Positions 17,730-26,283 of a DNA stretch of 64,000 nucleotides are shown here, one piece after another. Both the position numbers and the translations under genes were made by a program. The stretch comes from an uncultured Eubacteriales bacterium. GTDB lineage: Bacteria; Bacillota; Clostridia; Christensenellales; Aristaeellaceae. Under the pieces are notes generated by a model. It ran no database searches. It saw only the letters and a program-made list of their open reading frames with translations, and was not told the DNA's origin. The stretch is from positions 1 through 64,000 of the forward strand of contig CADCFG010000006.1 of assembly GCA_902800625.1 (NCBI GenBank), read 5' to 3'. Each line of letters starts with the position of its first letter. Position 1 is the first letter of the stretch.

Positions 17730-19080
17730 TCAGCGAATGCAGCGGCGCGGGGATGCGCCCGCCGCGGTGGATGAACTGGGCCGCGGAGAACTGGCGCACA
17801 GGGATCACCGGCGCATGGCCCAGCAATCCGCCGAACTCCACGCTGTCGCCCACCACCTTGCCGGGGGCGGGGATCACGCGCACGGCGGTGGTCTTGTTGT
17901 TCACCATGCCGATGGCGGCTTCGTCCGCGATGATGGCGGCGATGGTCTCGGCGGAGGTGTCGCCTGGAATGGCGATCATGTCCAGGCCCACCGAGCAGAC
18001 GCAGGTCATGGCCTCCAGCTTCTCCAGCGAGAGCGCGCCCTTTTCGGCGGCCTGGATCATGCCGATGTCCTCGCTGACCGGGATGAACGCGCCGGACAGG
18101 CCGCCCACGTGGCTGGACGCCATCACGCCGCCCTTCTTCACCGCGTCGTTCAAAAGCGCCAGCGCCGCCGTGGTGCCGTGGGTACCGCAGATCTCAAGGC
18201 CCATCTCCTCCAGGATCGCCGCCACGCTGTCGCCCACCGCCGGGGTCGGCGCCAGGGACAGGTCGACGATGCCGAAGGGCACCTGCAGCCTGCGGCTGGC
18301 CTCCCGGGCCACCAGCTGGCCCACGCGGGTGATGTGGAAGGCGGTGCGCTTGATGGTCTCGGCCACCTCGTCAAAGGGCGCGCCCTTCACGCCCTCCAGC
18401 GCCACCTTCACCACGCCCGGGCCGGAGACGCCCACGCTGACGGCGCAGTCGCCCTCGCCGGGGCCGTGGAACGCGCCGGCCATGAAGGGGTTGTCCTCCA
18501 CGGCGTTGCAGAACACCACCAACTTCGCACAGCCCAGCCCGCCGTTTCCAGCGGTGTTGGCCGCGGTCTGCTTCACCACCTCGCCCATCAGCCGCACGGC
18601 GTCCATGTTGATGCCCGCGCGGGTGGAGCCCACGTTCACGGACGAGCAGAGGAAGTCCGTCTCGGAGAGCGCCTCGGGGATGGACTCGATCAGCCGCCTG
18701 TCGGCCTCGGTCATGCCCTTGTGCACCAGCGCAGAATAGCCGCCGATGAAGTCCACGCCCGTGGCCTTCGCCGCGGCGTCCAGCGCCCGGGCCACCTTGA
18801 CGGGGTTTTTGATCGCGCCGGTCACCAGCGCGGCAGGCGTCACGGAGATGCGCTTGTTGACAATGGGCACGCCAAAGTCCCGTTCGATGGCCTGGCCCAC
18901 CGCCACCAGCTTCTCCGCCCGGCGGGTGATCAGGTCGTAGATGTTCTTCGCCAGCCTGTCCTCGTCGTCCGTCACGCAGCTGAGCAGCGATATGCCCATG
19001 GTGATCGTGCGCACGTCCAGCTTCTGGTGGTCGATCATGTTCAAGGTCTCGAGGATTTCGGAGGTATTAATCATGTGCAT
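17722..19080 (-). CDS. UPF0210 (DUF711) family protein
   Basis: This 452-residue protein matches the conserved UPF0210/DUF711 family of Firmicutes and archaea, recognisable by [12 protein letters not shown] near residue 24, [15 protein letters not shown] in the middle and the glycine-rich [17 protein letters not shown]. The family has a pyruvate formate-lyase-like fold, but no reaction is established. Its gene is commonly paired with a small ACT-domain gene, and that gene lies just upstream here (19217-19498), which suggests that the ACT protein senses a ligand for it. AAGGAG precedes the ATG at 19080. The C-terminal residues and TAG stop come from the heptamer array. Confidence 0.9.
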   Translation of the reverse strand: MHMINTSEILETLNMIDHQKLDVRTITMGISLLSCVTDDEDRLAKNIYDLITRRAEKLVAVGQAIERDFGVPIVNKRISVTPAALVTGAIKNPVKVARALDAAAKATGVDFIGGYSALVHKGMTEADRRLIESIPEALSETDFLCSSVNVGSTRAGINMDAVRLMGEVVKQTAANTAGNGGLGCAKLVVFCNAVEDNPFMAGAFHGPGEGDCAVSVGVSGPGVVKVALEGVKGAPFDEVAETIKRTAFHITRVGQLVAREASRRLQVPFGIVDLSLAPTPAVGDSVAAILEEMGLEICGTHGTTAALALLNDAVKKGGVMASSHVGGLSGAFIPVSEDIGMIQAAEKGALSLEKLEAMTCVCSVGLDMIAIPGDTSAETIAAIIADEAAIGMVNNKTTAVRVIPAPGKVVGDSVEFGGLLGHAPVIPVRQFSAAQFIHRGGRIPAPLHSLRN

Positions 19081-19108
19081 GGGAAAGCACTCCTTGTTCG
19101 GGTTTTAA

Positions 19109-19196
19109 GGGAGCAGGCAGTAGGGCGCAGGGAGTAGGAATAGTGGCTGCTGCTGTCGGTCTCCCCTACTCCCTGCTCCCTCTTCCCTACTCCCTG
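19109..19196. repeat. short fold-back element made of heptamers
   Basis: Five GGGAGTA-like units (19109-19143) face five TCCCTAC-like units (19162-19196) across a short centre rich in CTG. The arrangement is a smaller version of the fold-back element at 7986-8143 and lies between the ACT and UPF0210 genes. Confidence 0.6.
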
Positions 19197-19223
19197 AATC
19201 TGATTTGCTTTGCAAATCAGATT
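19197..19223. repeat. perfect 12-bp hairpin covering the ACT gene stop codon
   Basis: AATCTGATTTGC and its exact complement flank a TTT loop. The TGA stop of the ACT gene (19217-19219) lies in the right arm. No U-tract follows, so it may be an mRNA-stabilising hairpin rather than a terminator. Confidence 0.7.
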
Positions 19224-19498
19224 TGGTGCATCGCCTCGAAGATCTCGCTGCGCTGGGTGCGGATCTGCACGCCGATGCGGTCCGCCAGGGCGTCCAGCTC
19301 GGTCTTGAGGGTGTCGAACGCGCCGTCCTCGGCGGACACATCCGCGATCAGGATCATGCTGAACAGGCCGGACACGATGGTCTGGGTGATGTCCAGGATG
19401 TTGGCGTCATTCTCATACAGGATCCGGCTCACCTGCGCGATGATGCCCTTCTTGTCCGTGCCCAGCACGCTGATGACTGCTTTTCTGGTTTCGTTCAT
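19217..19498 (-). CDS. ACT-domain protein (UPF0237 family)
   Basis: This 93-residue protein is a single ACT domain beginning KAVISVLGTDKKGIIAQVS, a small-molecule (often amino acid) binding fold. It belongs to the UPF0237 family that is usually encoded next to UPF0210. I chose the ATG at 19498 because GGGAGG lies 8 bases before it; a start nine codons earlier has no such site. Promoter, small ACT gene and UPF0210 form one minus-strand unit, interrupted only by the heptamer fold-back. Confidence 0.88.
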   Translation of the reverse strand: MNETRKAVISVLGTDKKGIIAQVSRILYENDANILDITQTIVSGLFSMILIADVSAEDGAFDTLKTELDALADRIGVQIRTQRSEIFEAMHQI

Positions 19499-19532
19499 GG
19501 GATGAACCTCCCGTTCTGTATTCATATGCTAT

Positions 19533-19561
19533 ATTGTATAGTGGGTTTTGGCATTTATCAA
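19533..19561 (-). promoter_or_regulatory. promoter of the ACT-UPF0210 operon
   Basis: On the minus strand TTGATA (19556-19561) and TACAAT (19533-19538) are 17 bases apart, about 35 bases upstream of the ACT start codon. Confidence 0.6.
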
Positions 19562-19612
19562 GGAAGAATGGATGAAATTTTGCACCGGGCGCGCGATTGA
19601 ACGGCGCCGCGT

Positions 19613-19641
19613 TTGCATTTCCCCCGCTTTCCCGCTATAAT
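19613..19641 (+). promoter_or_regulatory. promoter of rimM-trmD
   Basis: TTGCAT (19613-19618) and TATAAT (19636-19641) are 17 bases apart and 32 bases upstream of the rimM ATG. Confidence 0.7.
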
Positions 19642-19673
19642 AGGAGCATCAATGATGCTACGGAGGATTCCAC

Positions 19674-20201
19674 ATGCTTTCTGAATACCTGATGATCGGG
19701 GAGATCACCAAGCCCCAGGGCGTGCGGGGCGAGGTGAAGGTACGGCCCTGCACCTGCGACGCGGAGCGCTTCGAGGGACTGGAGACGGTGTATATCGAGA
19801 AGGACGGTGGCTATGCCCCGCTGAACATCCATGTGAACCGCCTGGGCGCGGACGCGGTGTTCATGAACGTGGAGGGCGTTTCCGACCGGGACGCGGCGGA
19901 GAAGCTGCGGGGCACGCTGCTCTATATCGACCGGGCCCACGCGGTCCAGCTGGACGAGGACACCAACTTCATCACCGACCTGTACGGCCTGCGCGGCGTG
20001 GTGGACGACGGGCGCGACCTGGGCAAGCTGACGGACGTGATGCAGCCCGGCGGCAACGACGTGTACGTGTTCAGGGGCGCGCTGGGCGAAGTGCTGGTGC
20101 CGGCGCTGAAGAGCGTGGTGCTGAAGGTGGACTTGCAGGCGGGCGAGATGCTTCTGGACGGCAAGCGTCTGGACGAGGTGGCGGTTTTCGATGAGGATTA
20201 A
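19674..20201 (+). CDS. rimM: 16S rRNA processing protein RimM
   Basis: The 175-residue protein has the RimM opening IGEITKPQGVRGEVKVRP (residues 8-25) and a C-terminal PRC-barrel domain (around VDDGRDLGKLTDVMQPGGNDVYVF). RimM binds ribosomal protein S19 and helps mature the 30S head domain. Its 3' end overlaps trmD by 11 bases, the standard rimM-trmD coupling. CGGAGG lies 7 bases before the ATG. The usual rpsP partner is not upstream; the gene starts its own transcription unit here. Confidence 0.95.
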   Translation: MLSEYLMIGEITKPQGVRGEVKVRPCTCDAERFEGLETVYIEKDGGYAPLNIHVNRLGADAVFMNVEGVSDRDAAEKLRGTLLYIDRAHAVQLDEDTNFITDLYGLRGVVDDGRDLGKLTDVMQPGGNDVYVFRGALGEVLVPALKSVVLKVDLQAGEMLLDGKRLDEVAVFDED

Positions 20202-21336
20202 GGTCTTTACGCTGTTCCCGGAGATGCTGCGGCCCATGCTGGGCGAGAGCATCCTGGGCCGGGCCATCACAGCGGGGCACTTGCAGGTGGAGCTGATCGA
20301 TATCCGCGAATACTCCGCCGACAAGCACCGCAACACCGACGACTATCCCTTCGGCGGCGGCGCGGGCATGGTGATGAGCGCCCAGCCCATCGTGGACGCC
20401 TTCGCAGCGAACCTGCCCGGGGACTTCCGGGGCAAGCGCATCTATTTGAGCCCCCGGGGCCGGACGCTGACGCAGAGGGTGGTCGAGGAGCTGGCCCGGG
20501 AGGAGGAGCTCGCGCTGCTCTGCGGGCACTACGAGGGCGTGGACCAGCGGGCGCTGGACACCGTGATCGACGAGGAGCTGTCCATCGGCGACTATGTGCT
20601 CACCGGCGGCGAGCTGGGCGCGCTGGTGGTGATCGACGCGGTGTCGCGGCTGATCCCCGGCGTGCTGGGCTCGGACGAATCCAGCGAGGACGAGAGCTTC
20701 ACCACGGGCCTCCTGGAGTACCCGCAGTACACCCGGCCCGCGGACTTCCGGGGCCAGAAGGTGCCGGAGGTGCTGCTGGGCGGCAACCACGCGGACATCG
20801 TCGCCTGGCGGCGGGAGCAATCGCTGGGGCTGACGCTGGAGCGGCGGCCGGAGCTGCTCGAGACCGCGCCTCTGACCGACGCCGACCGGGACATGCTGGA
20901 TCGGCTCAAGCGGGCGCGGGAGATCGAGGCGGCGACGCCGGGCCTCCTTCGCCAGGGATTGCAGGCCGCGGACGCCTTTCCCAAGGCCTGGTTCGCCGCC
21001 TTCGTGCCGGAGGCAAACCGCAAGGCCGCCAGGAAGCAGTGCTTCTCCGGGCGGCGGCACGTGGGCTACCTGTGGCAGGCGTTCTCGATGGGCTTCATTC
21101 CGGACTTCGCCGAGGGCGAAGGGGCGCTGGAGCGCTGGCGCGCGAACCCGCCGCAGGCCTGCTGGCTGTACCTGCCCCGGGTGCGGCTGCTGTACCGCGT
21201 GGAAGGGGACTTCGAGCCGCCCTTCGAGTCGTTCATACTCACGGACGAGGCCCTGACGCGCACCCTCGTGGGCACCGACAAGCCCGGAAAGGGGCCGTAT
21301 TGGGCCAAATCGCCCAGATCGGACGACAAAATGTGA
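20191..21336 (+). CDS. trmD: tRNA (guanine37-N1)-methyltransferase with DUF4275-like C-terminal domain
   Basis: Residues 1 to about 245 are a complete TrmD, which methylates G37 of tRNA and prevents frameshifting. Its deep knot shows the motifs GGGAGMVM, LLCGHYEGVDQR and IGDYVLTGGELG. The protein continues to 381 residues, about 135 more than usual. The extra part contains AWFAAF, GYLWQAFS, a CWLYLPR stretch and a terminal TLVGTDKPGKGPYW. This pattern matches my memory of the small stand-alone DUF4275 family (W..F, YLWH.FS, GPY). The open frame is continuous with no internal start site evident, so I read it as a true fusion. The function of DUF4275 is unknown. Confidence 0.92.
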   Translation: MRIKVFTLFPEMLRPMLGESILGRAITAGHLQVELIDIREYSADKHRNTDDYPFGGGAGMVMSAQPIVDAFAANLPGDFRGKRIYLSPRGRTLTQRVVEELAREEELALLCGHYEGVDQRALDTVIDEELSIGDYVLTGGELGALVVIDAVSRLIPGVLGSDESSEDESFTTGLLEYPQYTRPADFRGQKVPEVLLGGNHADIVAWRREQSLGLTLERRPELLETAPLTDADRDMLDRLKRAREIEAATPGLLRQGLQAADAFPKAWFAAFVPEANRKAARKQCFSGRRHVGYLWQAFSMGFIPDFAEGEGALERWRANPPQACWLYLPRVRLLYRVEGDFEPPFESFILTDEALTRTLVGTDKPGKGPYWAKSPRSDDKM

Positions 21337-21364
21337 CTTCTTCTTGCGTTTTTGGCCTTCCTCA

Positions 21365-21394
21365 TAGACAATATGTACGGAAACATGATAAAAT
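21365..21394 (+). promoter_or_regulatory. promoter of the secreted SH3-like protein gene
   Basis: TAGACA (21365-21370) and TAAAAT (21389-21394) are 18 bases apart, about 57 bases before the start codon. Confidence 0.5.
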
Positions 21395-21451
21395 ATCGTC
21401 ATCCCATTACAACGCTGTCGCAATGCGACAGAAGAAGGCGAGGTTGATCCC

Positions 21452-21943
21452 ATGAAGAAGCTGCTCGGTATGATGCTGTTGATCGCGCTGGTGCTGTGCG
21501 CGCTGCCCCTCGGCGCCCTGGCCGAAGGCAAGAACGAGCCGGCCTGGGCCGGCGACCTGGTGGTGAAGGCCGCCGCCGTCTATTCCGACGCCGCCATGAA
21601 GCACCGCATCGGCACGGTGCCGAGCAAGACGGCCGTGGTCTGCAAGGCTTTCCTGAACGGCAAGTACTACCACGACAACAAGGTGACGCTGATCCACTAT
21701 AACGGCAAGAACTGCTACATTCGCACCTCGAAGCTGCTGTACAACAACTACACCGCCATCCGCGACGTGACCCTGCCCAAGGGCACCAGCGTGTTCCAGC
21801 GCCCCAGCGCCAAGAGCGCCAGCGGCAAGCTGGACAAGGCCAGGACCGTGTGGCTGCTGGGCGCGAAGGGCAAGTGGGCCCTGGTGCGCGAGGCCACCGC
21901 GGACTACGACGGCATGTTCGGCTTCGTGTACATTGGCGATTGA
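21452..21943 (+). CDS. small secreted protein, probable SH3-like fold
   Basis: The 163-residue protein opens with a signal peptide (MKKLLGMMLLIALVLCALPLGALAEG, cleavage likely after ALA). The rest, rich in lysine and tyrosine, contains two stretches resembling bacterial SH3 repeats: VVKAAAVYSDAAMKHRIGTVP and TSVFQRPSAKSASGKLDKA followed by WLLGAKGKWALVR. Such domains often bind cell wall peptides. No enzymatic domain is present. AGGCGAGG lies before the ATG at 21452. It sits between trmD and rplS with its own promoter and seems unrelated to their function. Confidence 0.7.
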   Translation: MKKLLGMMLLIALVLCALPLGALAEGKNEPAWAGDLVVKAAAVYSDAAMKHRIGTVPSKTAVVCKAFLNGKYYHDNKVTLIHYNGKNCYIRTSKLLYNNYTAIRDVTLPKGTSVFQRPSAKSASGKLDKARTVWLLGAKGKWALVREATADYDGMFGFVYIGD

Positions 21944-21983
21944 TTTCGCGGTTTTTTGCCCGAAGTTTAACACAAAATGACCC

Positions 21984-22012
21984 TTGTGTTCCTCCGTGCC
22001 CCGTGCTATAAT
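21984..22012 (+). promoter_or_regulatory. promoter of rplS
   Basis: TTGTGT (21984-21989) and TATAAT (22007-22012) are 17 bases apart. The 75-base leader to the ATG could form a hairpin around GGCGGTCC, possibly an L19 autoregulatory leader, but this is not certain. Confidence 0.7.
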
Positions 22013-22087
22013 AGACGAGTTGAAATCGGGCGGTCCTCTGTGGCAAGGCCAGCATGAACGTCCTGGAGAGGAAAGGAGGAAATTCCC

Positions 22088-22432
22088 ATGAATGAGATCA
22101 TCCGTTCCATCGAGAGCGCCCAGCTCAAGAACGACATCCCTCAGTTCGCCATCGGTGACACCGTGCGCGTGCAGGTGAAGGTTGTCGAAGGATCCCGCGA
22201 ACGCCTGCAGGCCTTTGAAGGCGTGGTCATCGCCCGTCGGAATGGCTCTGTCCGCGAAACGTTCACCGTTCGCCGCACTTCCTACGGCGTCGGCGTCGAG
22301 CGCACGTTCCCGCTGCACAGCCCCCGCATCGATAGCATCAAGGTTATCCGTCGCGGTAAGGTTCGTCGCGCGAAGCTGTACTATCTGCGTGAGCGCAGCG
22401 GCAAGGCGGCCAAGGTCAAGGAGAGGACTTAA
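22088..22432 (+). CDS. rplS: 50S ribosomal protein L19
   Basis: The 114-residue protein is clearly L19: it contains [31 protein letters not shown] and the C-terminal [23 protein letters not shown]19 sits at the interface of the 30S and 50S subunits. AAAGGAGG lies 9 bases before the ATG. It is usually the last gene of the rpsP-rimM-trmD-rplS operon. Here the secreted protein gene separates it from trmD and it has its own strong promoter and terminator. Confidence 0.97.
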   Translation: MNEIIRSIESAQLKNDIPQFAIGDTVRVQVKVVEGSRERLQAFEGVVIARRNGSVRETFTVRRTSYGVGVERTFPLHSPRIDSIKVIRRGKVRRAKLYYLRERSGKAAKVKERT

Positions 22433-22449
22433 TCTTCCCAGGCCACAAT

Positions 22450-22479
22450 CGGGAATCGCTATGGCGGTTCCCGTTTTTT
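22450..22479 (+). terminator. terminator after rplS
   Basis: The hairpin CGGGAATCGC-TATG-GCGGTTCCCG is followed directly by TTTTTT. Confidence 0.88.
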
Positions 22480-22609
22480 GTCGGCAGTGCCGACGGCCAT
22501 TCGCTGCCGCACTTCCTGTCGACGCCGGATCGGCCATCGAACGGCCTCCCGGCTGCGTCGGGTGCACCCTTGGCTGCAGTGTTTTCCCCGTCCAAACGAA
22601 AGGAACACC

Positions 22610-23296
22610 ATGAATCCATCATTGATCCGCCTGACGGAGCGCGTGTGGGTCTATCCCTATGAACAGGAGCGGGACCGTCCGAACCTGGGCTATGTCCGGG
22701 GCGACAGGCTGTCCCTGGCCGTGGACGCGGGGCACTCCGACGCCCACATCGCCGAATACCATGCCGCGCTAAAGGCGGAGGGCCTGCCGCTGCCGGATAT
22801 CACGGTCCTCACCCACTGGCACTGGGACCACACCTTCGCCATGCACAGGGTCCACGGGCTGACGCTGGCCAACGGGCGCACGGACCGGCACCTGCGCGCC
22901 TTCCGCAAGAAGCTCGCCTGCGAGGGCGTCGAAGCGTTCCTGTCCATGCACGAGACCATCCGCCGGGAATACGCAGGCAACCGACCCGTGGTCGTCACGC
23001 CCGCAGACATCGTGTTCTCCGGCGGGATCGACATCGACCTGGGCGGCTGCCCCGTCCGCGCCTTTGAGGTGGAATCGCCCCACACGGACGACGGCACCTT
23101 CGTGCAGGTCCCCGGCGAAGGCGTGCTGTTCATCGGCGACGCCAACAGCGGCGCCTTCCCCACCTGGCAGCGGGACGCGACGAAGGCGAAAAAGCTGGCC
23201 GATACGATCCGGACGCTGGACGCGCGCATCGTCGTCGAGGGCCACTGGACGCCGACAACCACGGAGGATGTCGTCAACGACCTGCTGGAGGGTTGA
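22610..23296 (+). CDS. metallo-beta-lactamase-fold hydrolase
   Basis: The 228-residue protein has the metal-binding motif THWHWDH (residues 64-70), a histidine at SPHTDDGT and the GDANSG aspartate, all as in MBL-fold hydrolases. The C-terminal EGHWTP supplies a further histidine. The substrate cannot be told; relatives include glyoxalase II-like and thiolesterase-like enzymes. AAAGGA precedes the ATG at 22610, which I prefer over a longer frame beginning inside the rplS terminator. It begins a run of same-strand genes leading to rbgA. Confidence 0.85.
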   Translation: MNPSLIRLTERVWVYPYEQERDRPNLGYVRGDRLSLAVDAGHSDAHIAEYHAALKAEGLPLPDITVLTHWHWDHTFAMHRVHGLTLANGRTDRHLRAFRKKLACEGVEAFLSMHETIRREYAGNRPVVVTPADIVFSGGIDIDLGGCPVRAFEVESPHTDDGTFVQVPGEGVLFIGDANSGAFPTWQRDATKAKKLADTIRTLDARIVVEGHWTPTTTEDVVNDLLEG

Positions 23297-23356
23297 CGGG
23301 AACGACCCCTTCCATCTGCGCCTTTGGCACAGCCACCCTCCCCGAAAGGAACGCAT

Positions 23357-24214
23357 ATGTCAAACGAACGCATCAACTGGTACCCCGGGCACATGGCCAA
23401 GTCCCGCCGGCTGCTTCAGGAGCAGCTTCGGGCGGTGGACGCGGTGATCGAGTTGTGCGACGCCCGCGCGCCGCTGGCCACCCGCAACCCGGACCTTCAA
23501 AAGCTGACCCGGGACAAGACCCGCATACTGGTGCTGAACAAGGCCGATCTGGCCGACGACAACCAGACAGCCCGCTGGCTGGAGCACTTCCGCCGGGAGG
23601 GCCTTACCGCCATGCGCTTCAACAGCAACGGCGGCAAGGTGAAGGAGATCCTGGGCCACATCGAGCAGGCCTCCAGGCCCGCCCTGGAGCGCTACGCGGC
23701 CCGGGGTGTGCGCAAAACCATCCGCTTCATGGTCATCGGCATCCCCAACGTGGGCAAATCCACCTTCATCAACCGGCTGCACGGCTCGGCCATCGTGAAG
23801 GCCAGCGACCGCCCCGGCGTGACCCGCAGCAACCAGTGGGTGAAGATCGGGCCGTTCCTGGAGATCCTGGACACCCCCGGCATGCTGCCGCCCCGCATGG
23901 ACGACCAGGAGGGCGCGCGGCTGCTGGCCTATCTGGGCTCCATCCGCGACCAGATCATGGACACGGAGGACCTGGCCGGCGGGCTGATGGCGCTGCTGTA
24001 CGGCATCAACCCCACGGCGCTGTCCGCGCGATACAAGCTGGGCGAGGGCTGCGGCGACGCGCCCCACGAGCTGCTGGAGGCGGCCTGCAGGGGCCGTGGC
24101 TGGCTGCTGAGCGGCGGGCGGTACGACACCGACCGGGCCGCCGCGCTGGTGCTGGACGAGTTCCGGGCCGGGAAGATCGGCAAGCTGACCATCCAGCCCG
24201 TCCCGAAGCGCTGA
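23357..24214 (+). CDS. rbgA: ribosome biogenesis GTPase RbgA (YlqF)
   Basis: The 285-residue protein is a circularly permuted GTPase needed for late assembly of the 50S subunit. It starts NWYPGHMAKSRR, the RbgA signature. The order of GTPase motifs is permuted: NKADL (G4) near residue 60, then GIPNVGKST (G1) near 128, PGVT (G2) and DTPG (G3). The C-terminal helical RNA-binding domain follows. AAAGGA lies 7 bases before the ATG at 23357. The rplS-rbgA-rnhB neighbourhood is typical of Firmicutes. Confidence 0.95.
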   Translation: MSNERINWYPGHMAKSRRLLQEQLRAVDAVIELCDARAPLATRNPDLQKLTRDKTRILVLNKADLADDNQTARWLEHFRREGLTAMRFNSNGGKVKEILGHIEQASRPALERYAARGVRKTIRFMVIGIPNVGKSTFINRLHGSAIVKASDRPGVTRSNQWVKIGPFLEILDTPGMLPPRMDDQEGARLLAYLGSIRDQIMDTEDLAGGLMALLYGINPTALSARYKLGEGCGDAPHELLEAACRGRGWLLSGGRYDTDRAAALVLDEFRAGKIGKLTIQPVPKR

Positions 24215-24217
24215 GCC

Positions 24218-25144
24218 ATGCCTTTCCCCTTTGACGCGCTGGGCCTGGGCCACATGGCCGAGCCGCCGGAGCCGCTGACCGGCGGGCTGATGCACGAGGT
24301 GTATCGCCTGAAAACCGACCGGGGCGCCTTTGCCGTGAAGCTGATCGACCCCGAGGTGGCCGCCCGCCCCGGGGCCATTGGCAATATCGAAAACAGCGAG
24401 GGCATCGCCGCGGCGCTGGCCGGGGTCGTGCCCGTGGCGGCGGCCATTGCCTTTGACGGGCATTACCTGCGCAAAATCGCCGGGCGCTGGGCCGTGGTTT
24501 ATCCCTGGGCCGAGGGCGAAAGCGTGTTCCCGCCGCGAATCACCCCTGCCCACTGCGCCGCCATCGGGGACGCGCTGGGCCAGATGCACGCGGCGAACGT
24601 CCGCCTGCCCGGGCTGGAGCCGGAGACCGAGGCGATGCCCGAGATCGACTGGCCTGGGCTGCTGGCGCGTTCGCCGGAGGCGCCATGGCGGGCGCGGCTT
24701 GAAAGAGCGTTGCCCGATTTGATGCACTGGAGCGAAGAGGCTCTGGCCGCGGAAGGCCGTCTGGCGGACGCGCCCGTGCTCTCCCACCGGGACCTGGACC
24801 CCAAGAACGTGCTGTGGCGGGGGCTCTCCCCTGTGCTGATCGACTGGGAGGCCGCCGGGTACGTCAATCCCCGGCGGGAGCTGCTGGAGGTGCTGCTCTA
24901 CTGGGCGGACGACGGCGCGGGCGGGCTGGTCGCGGCCAATGCCGAGGCGCTGCTGGCGGCGTACAGGGAACATATGCCCACGGACGGCTGCTGGGCGGAC
25001 GTGTTCGCCGCGGGCCGGGGCAATACGCTTCAGTGGCTGGCCCACAGCATGCGCCAGGCTTCTGACAGCCAGGTGGCGGCGACGCTGGACGGACTCGCGC
25101 GGTATCAGGACAACACACGGCAATTGAGGGACATCCTCGGATAA
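24218..25144 (+). CDS. APH-family phosphotransferase
   Basis: The 308-residue protein has the aminoglycoside phosphotransferase/choline kinase fold. The N-lobe lysine is in GAFAVKLIDPE, the catalytic loop is SHRDLDPKNVLW near residue 189, and the metal-binding LIDWEAAGY follows. Substrates in this family range from antibiotics to choline, sugars and amino acids; nothing here fixes it, and resistance should not be assumed. It starts 3 bases after the rbgA stop codon with no clear ribosome binding site, so translation is probably coupled to rbgA. Confidence 0.85.
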   Translation: MPFPFDALGLGHMAEPPEPLTGGLMHEVYRLKTDRGAFAVKLIDPEVAARPGAIGNIENSEGIAAALAGVVPVAAAIAFDGHYLRKIAGRWAVVYPWAEGESVFPPRITPAHCAAIGDALGQMHAANVRLPGLEPETEAMPEIDWPGLLARSPEAPWRARLERALPDLMHWSEEALAAEGRLADAPVLSHRDLDPKNVLWRGLSPVLIDWEAAGYVNPRRELLEVLLYWADDGAGGLVAANAEALLAAYREHMPTDGCWADVFAAGRGNTLQWLAHSMRQASDSQVAATLDGLARYQDNTRQLRDILG

Positions 25145-25156
25145 GGAGGCATCATC

Positions 25157-25807
25157 ATGCAGACCGGTACCCCCCGCAAGCGGGAGACGCCCCAGGAAAA
25201 GCTGGAGCGGCTGACGCAAATTGAGCGCGGCCTGTGGGCCGATGGGCGCGTGGTCGCCGGGATCGACGAGGTGGGTCGCGGGCCGCTGGCGGGGCCGGTG
25301 GTGACGGCCTGCGTGTGCATCCCGCAGGATAAACTCGTCCCCGGCGTGGACGACAGCAAGAAGCTGTCGGAGAAGCGCCGCGAGGCCCTGTATCCCCTGC
25401 TGCTGGCGGCGGCGGACTACGCCGAGACCACCTTCATCGGCCCGGACGTGATCGATGAGATCAACATACTGCAGGCCACCCGGCGGGCCATGGAGACCTG
25501 CGCGGCGAATTTCGGCGGGGACATCATCCTGATCGACGCCGTGGAGGGCCTGCACCTGCCCAGCGAGGCCCGGCCGCTGATCCACGGCGACGCCCTCAGC
25601 TACATGATCGGCGCGGCGAGCATCGTGGCCAAGGTCACCCGGGACCGCTACATGCTGGAGCTGGACGAAAAGTATCCCATGTACGGCTTCGCCCGCAACA
25701 AGGGCTACGGCACCCAAGAGCACATCGCGGCGCTGAAAAAGTACGGCCCCTGCCCGGAGCACCGGCGCAGCTTTATCGGCAAGATCCTGGGGGAAGGCCA
25801 TGAATAA
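25157..25807 (+). CDS. rnhB: ribonuclease HII
   Basis: The 216-residue enzyme removes ribonucleotides from DNA-RNA hybrids. The active site is visible as AGIDEVGRGPLAGP (first Asp-Glu pair, near residue 35), the central aspartate in IILIDAVEG and the final one in GASIVAKVTRDRYM. AAGGAGG lies 7 bases before the ATG. Its end overlaps yraN by 8 bases, a common rnhB-yraN coupling. Confidence 0.96.
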   Translation: MQTGTPRKRETPQEKLERLTQIERGLWADGRVVAGIDEVGRGPLAGPVVTACVCIPQDKLVPGVDDSKKLSEKRREALYPLLLAAADYAETTFIGPDVIDEINILQATRRAMETCAANFGGDIILIDAVEGLHLPSEARPLIHGDALSYMIGAASIVAKVTRDRYMLELDEKYPMYGFARNKGYGTQEHIAALKKYGPCPEHRRSFIGKILGEGHE

Positions 25808-26156
25808 CCGGGCCTTCGGCGGCCAGGGCGAGGCCGACGCCCGGGCGTTCCTGGAGCATAAGGGCATGCAGGTGCTCCAGATGAACTTCCGCCGCCCCAC
25901 CGGGGAGATCGACATCATCGCCAGGCAGCGCAAAACCATCGTGTTCGTGGAGGTGAAGCGGCGCTCGTCGCTGCGCTTCGGGCGGCCCGCCGAGGCGGTG
26001 GACCGGGCCAAGCAGGGCCACATCCTGCGCACCGCCGCGCTGTACCTGCGGGAAAACGGCCTGGAGGACGCGCCCGTGCGGTTCGACGTGGTCGAGGTGC
26101 TGCCCGGGGAGATCCGGCACATCGAGGGCGCCTTTGACGCGACGGGGTTTTGGTGA
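25800..26156 (+). CDS. YraN family (UPF0102) endonuclease-like protein
   Basis: The 118-residue protein has the core of the UPF0102 family: GEADARAFLEHKGMQVL followed by the nuclease-type motif PTGEIDIIARQRKTIVFVEVKRR (acidic residue, then E-x-K). The fold resembles Holliday junction resolvases; the biological role remains unsettled. It overlaps the end of rnhB and closes this operon, with a hairpin 5 bases downstream. Confidence 0.92.
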   Translation: MNNRAFGGQGEADARAFLEHKGMQVLQMNFRRPTGEIDIIARQRKTIVFVEVKRRSSLRFGRPAEAVDRAKQGHILRTAALYLRENGLEDAPVRFDVVEVLPGEIRHIEGAFDATGFW

Positions 26157-26160
26157 CCCT

Positions 26161-26187
26161 ACAGCCTTCCCCTGAGGGGAGGGCTGT
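26161..26187 (+). terminator. hairpin after yraN
   Basis: ACAGCCTTCCCC pairs with GGGGAGGGCTGT (one G-U pair) around a short loop. The following TTATCATT is only weakly U-rich, so termination may be partial. Confidence 0.55.
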
Positions 26188-26221
26188 TATCATTCCCGGT
26201 AAATTATCCACTTTTGCAGGA

Positions 26222-26250
26222 TTTACCCGCTTCTCTGTGGAAATTATAAA
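26222..26250 (+). promoter_or_regulatory. probable promoter of the GT-C protein gene
   Basis: TTTACC (26222-26227) and TATAAA (26245-26250) are 17 bases apart and 34 bases upstream of the start codon. Confidence 0.45.
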
Positions 26251-26283
26251 GGTTGACCATTTCCAATTCCAAGGAGTAAACCG

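Noticed and set aside
22013..22087. L19 autoregulatory leader
   Set aside because: A hairpin is possible, but the conserved core of the known leader could not be recognised by eye.
24218..25144. Aminoglycoside resistance gene
   Set aside because: The kinase fold is shared by many metabolic enzymes, and the gene sits in a housekeeping operon after rbgA. Nothing supports a resistance role.
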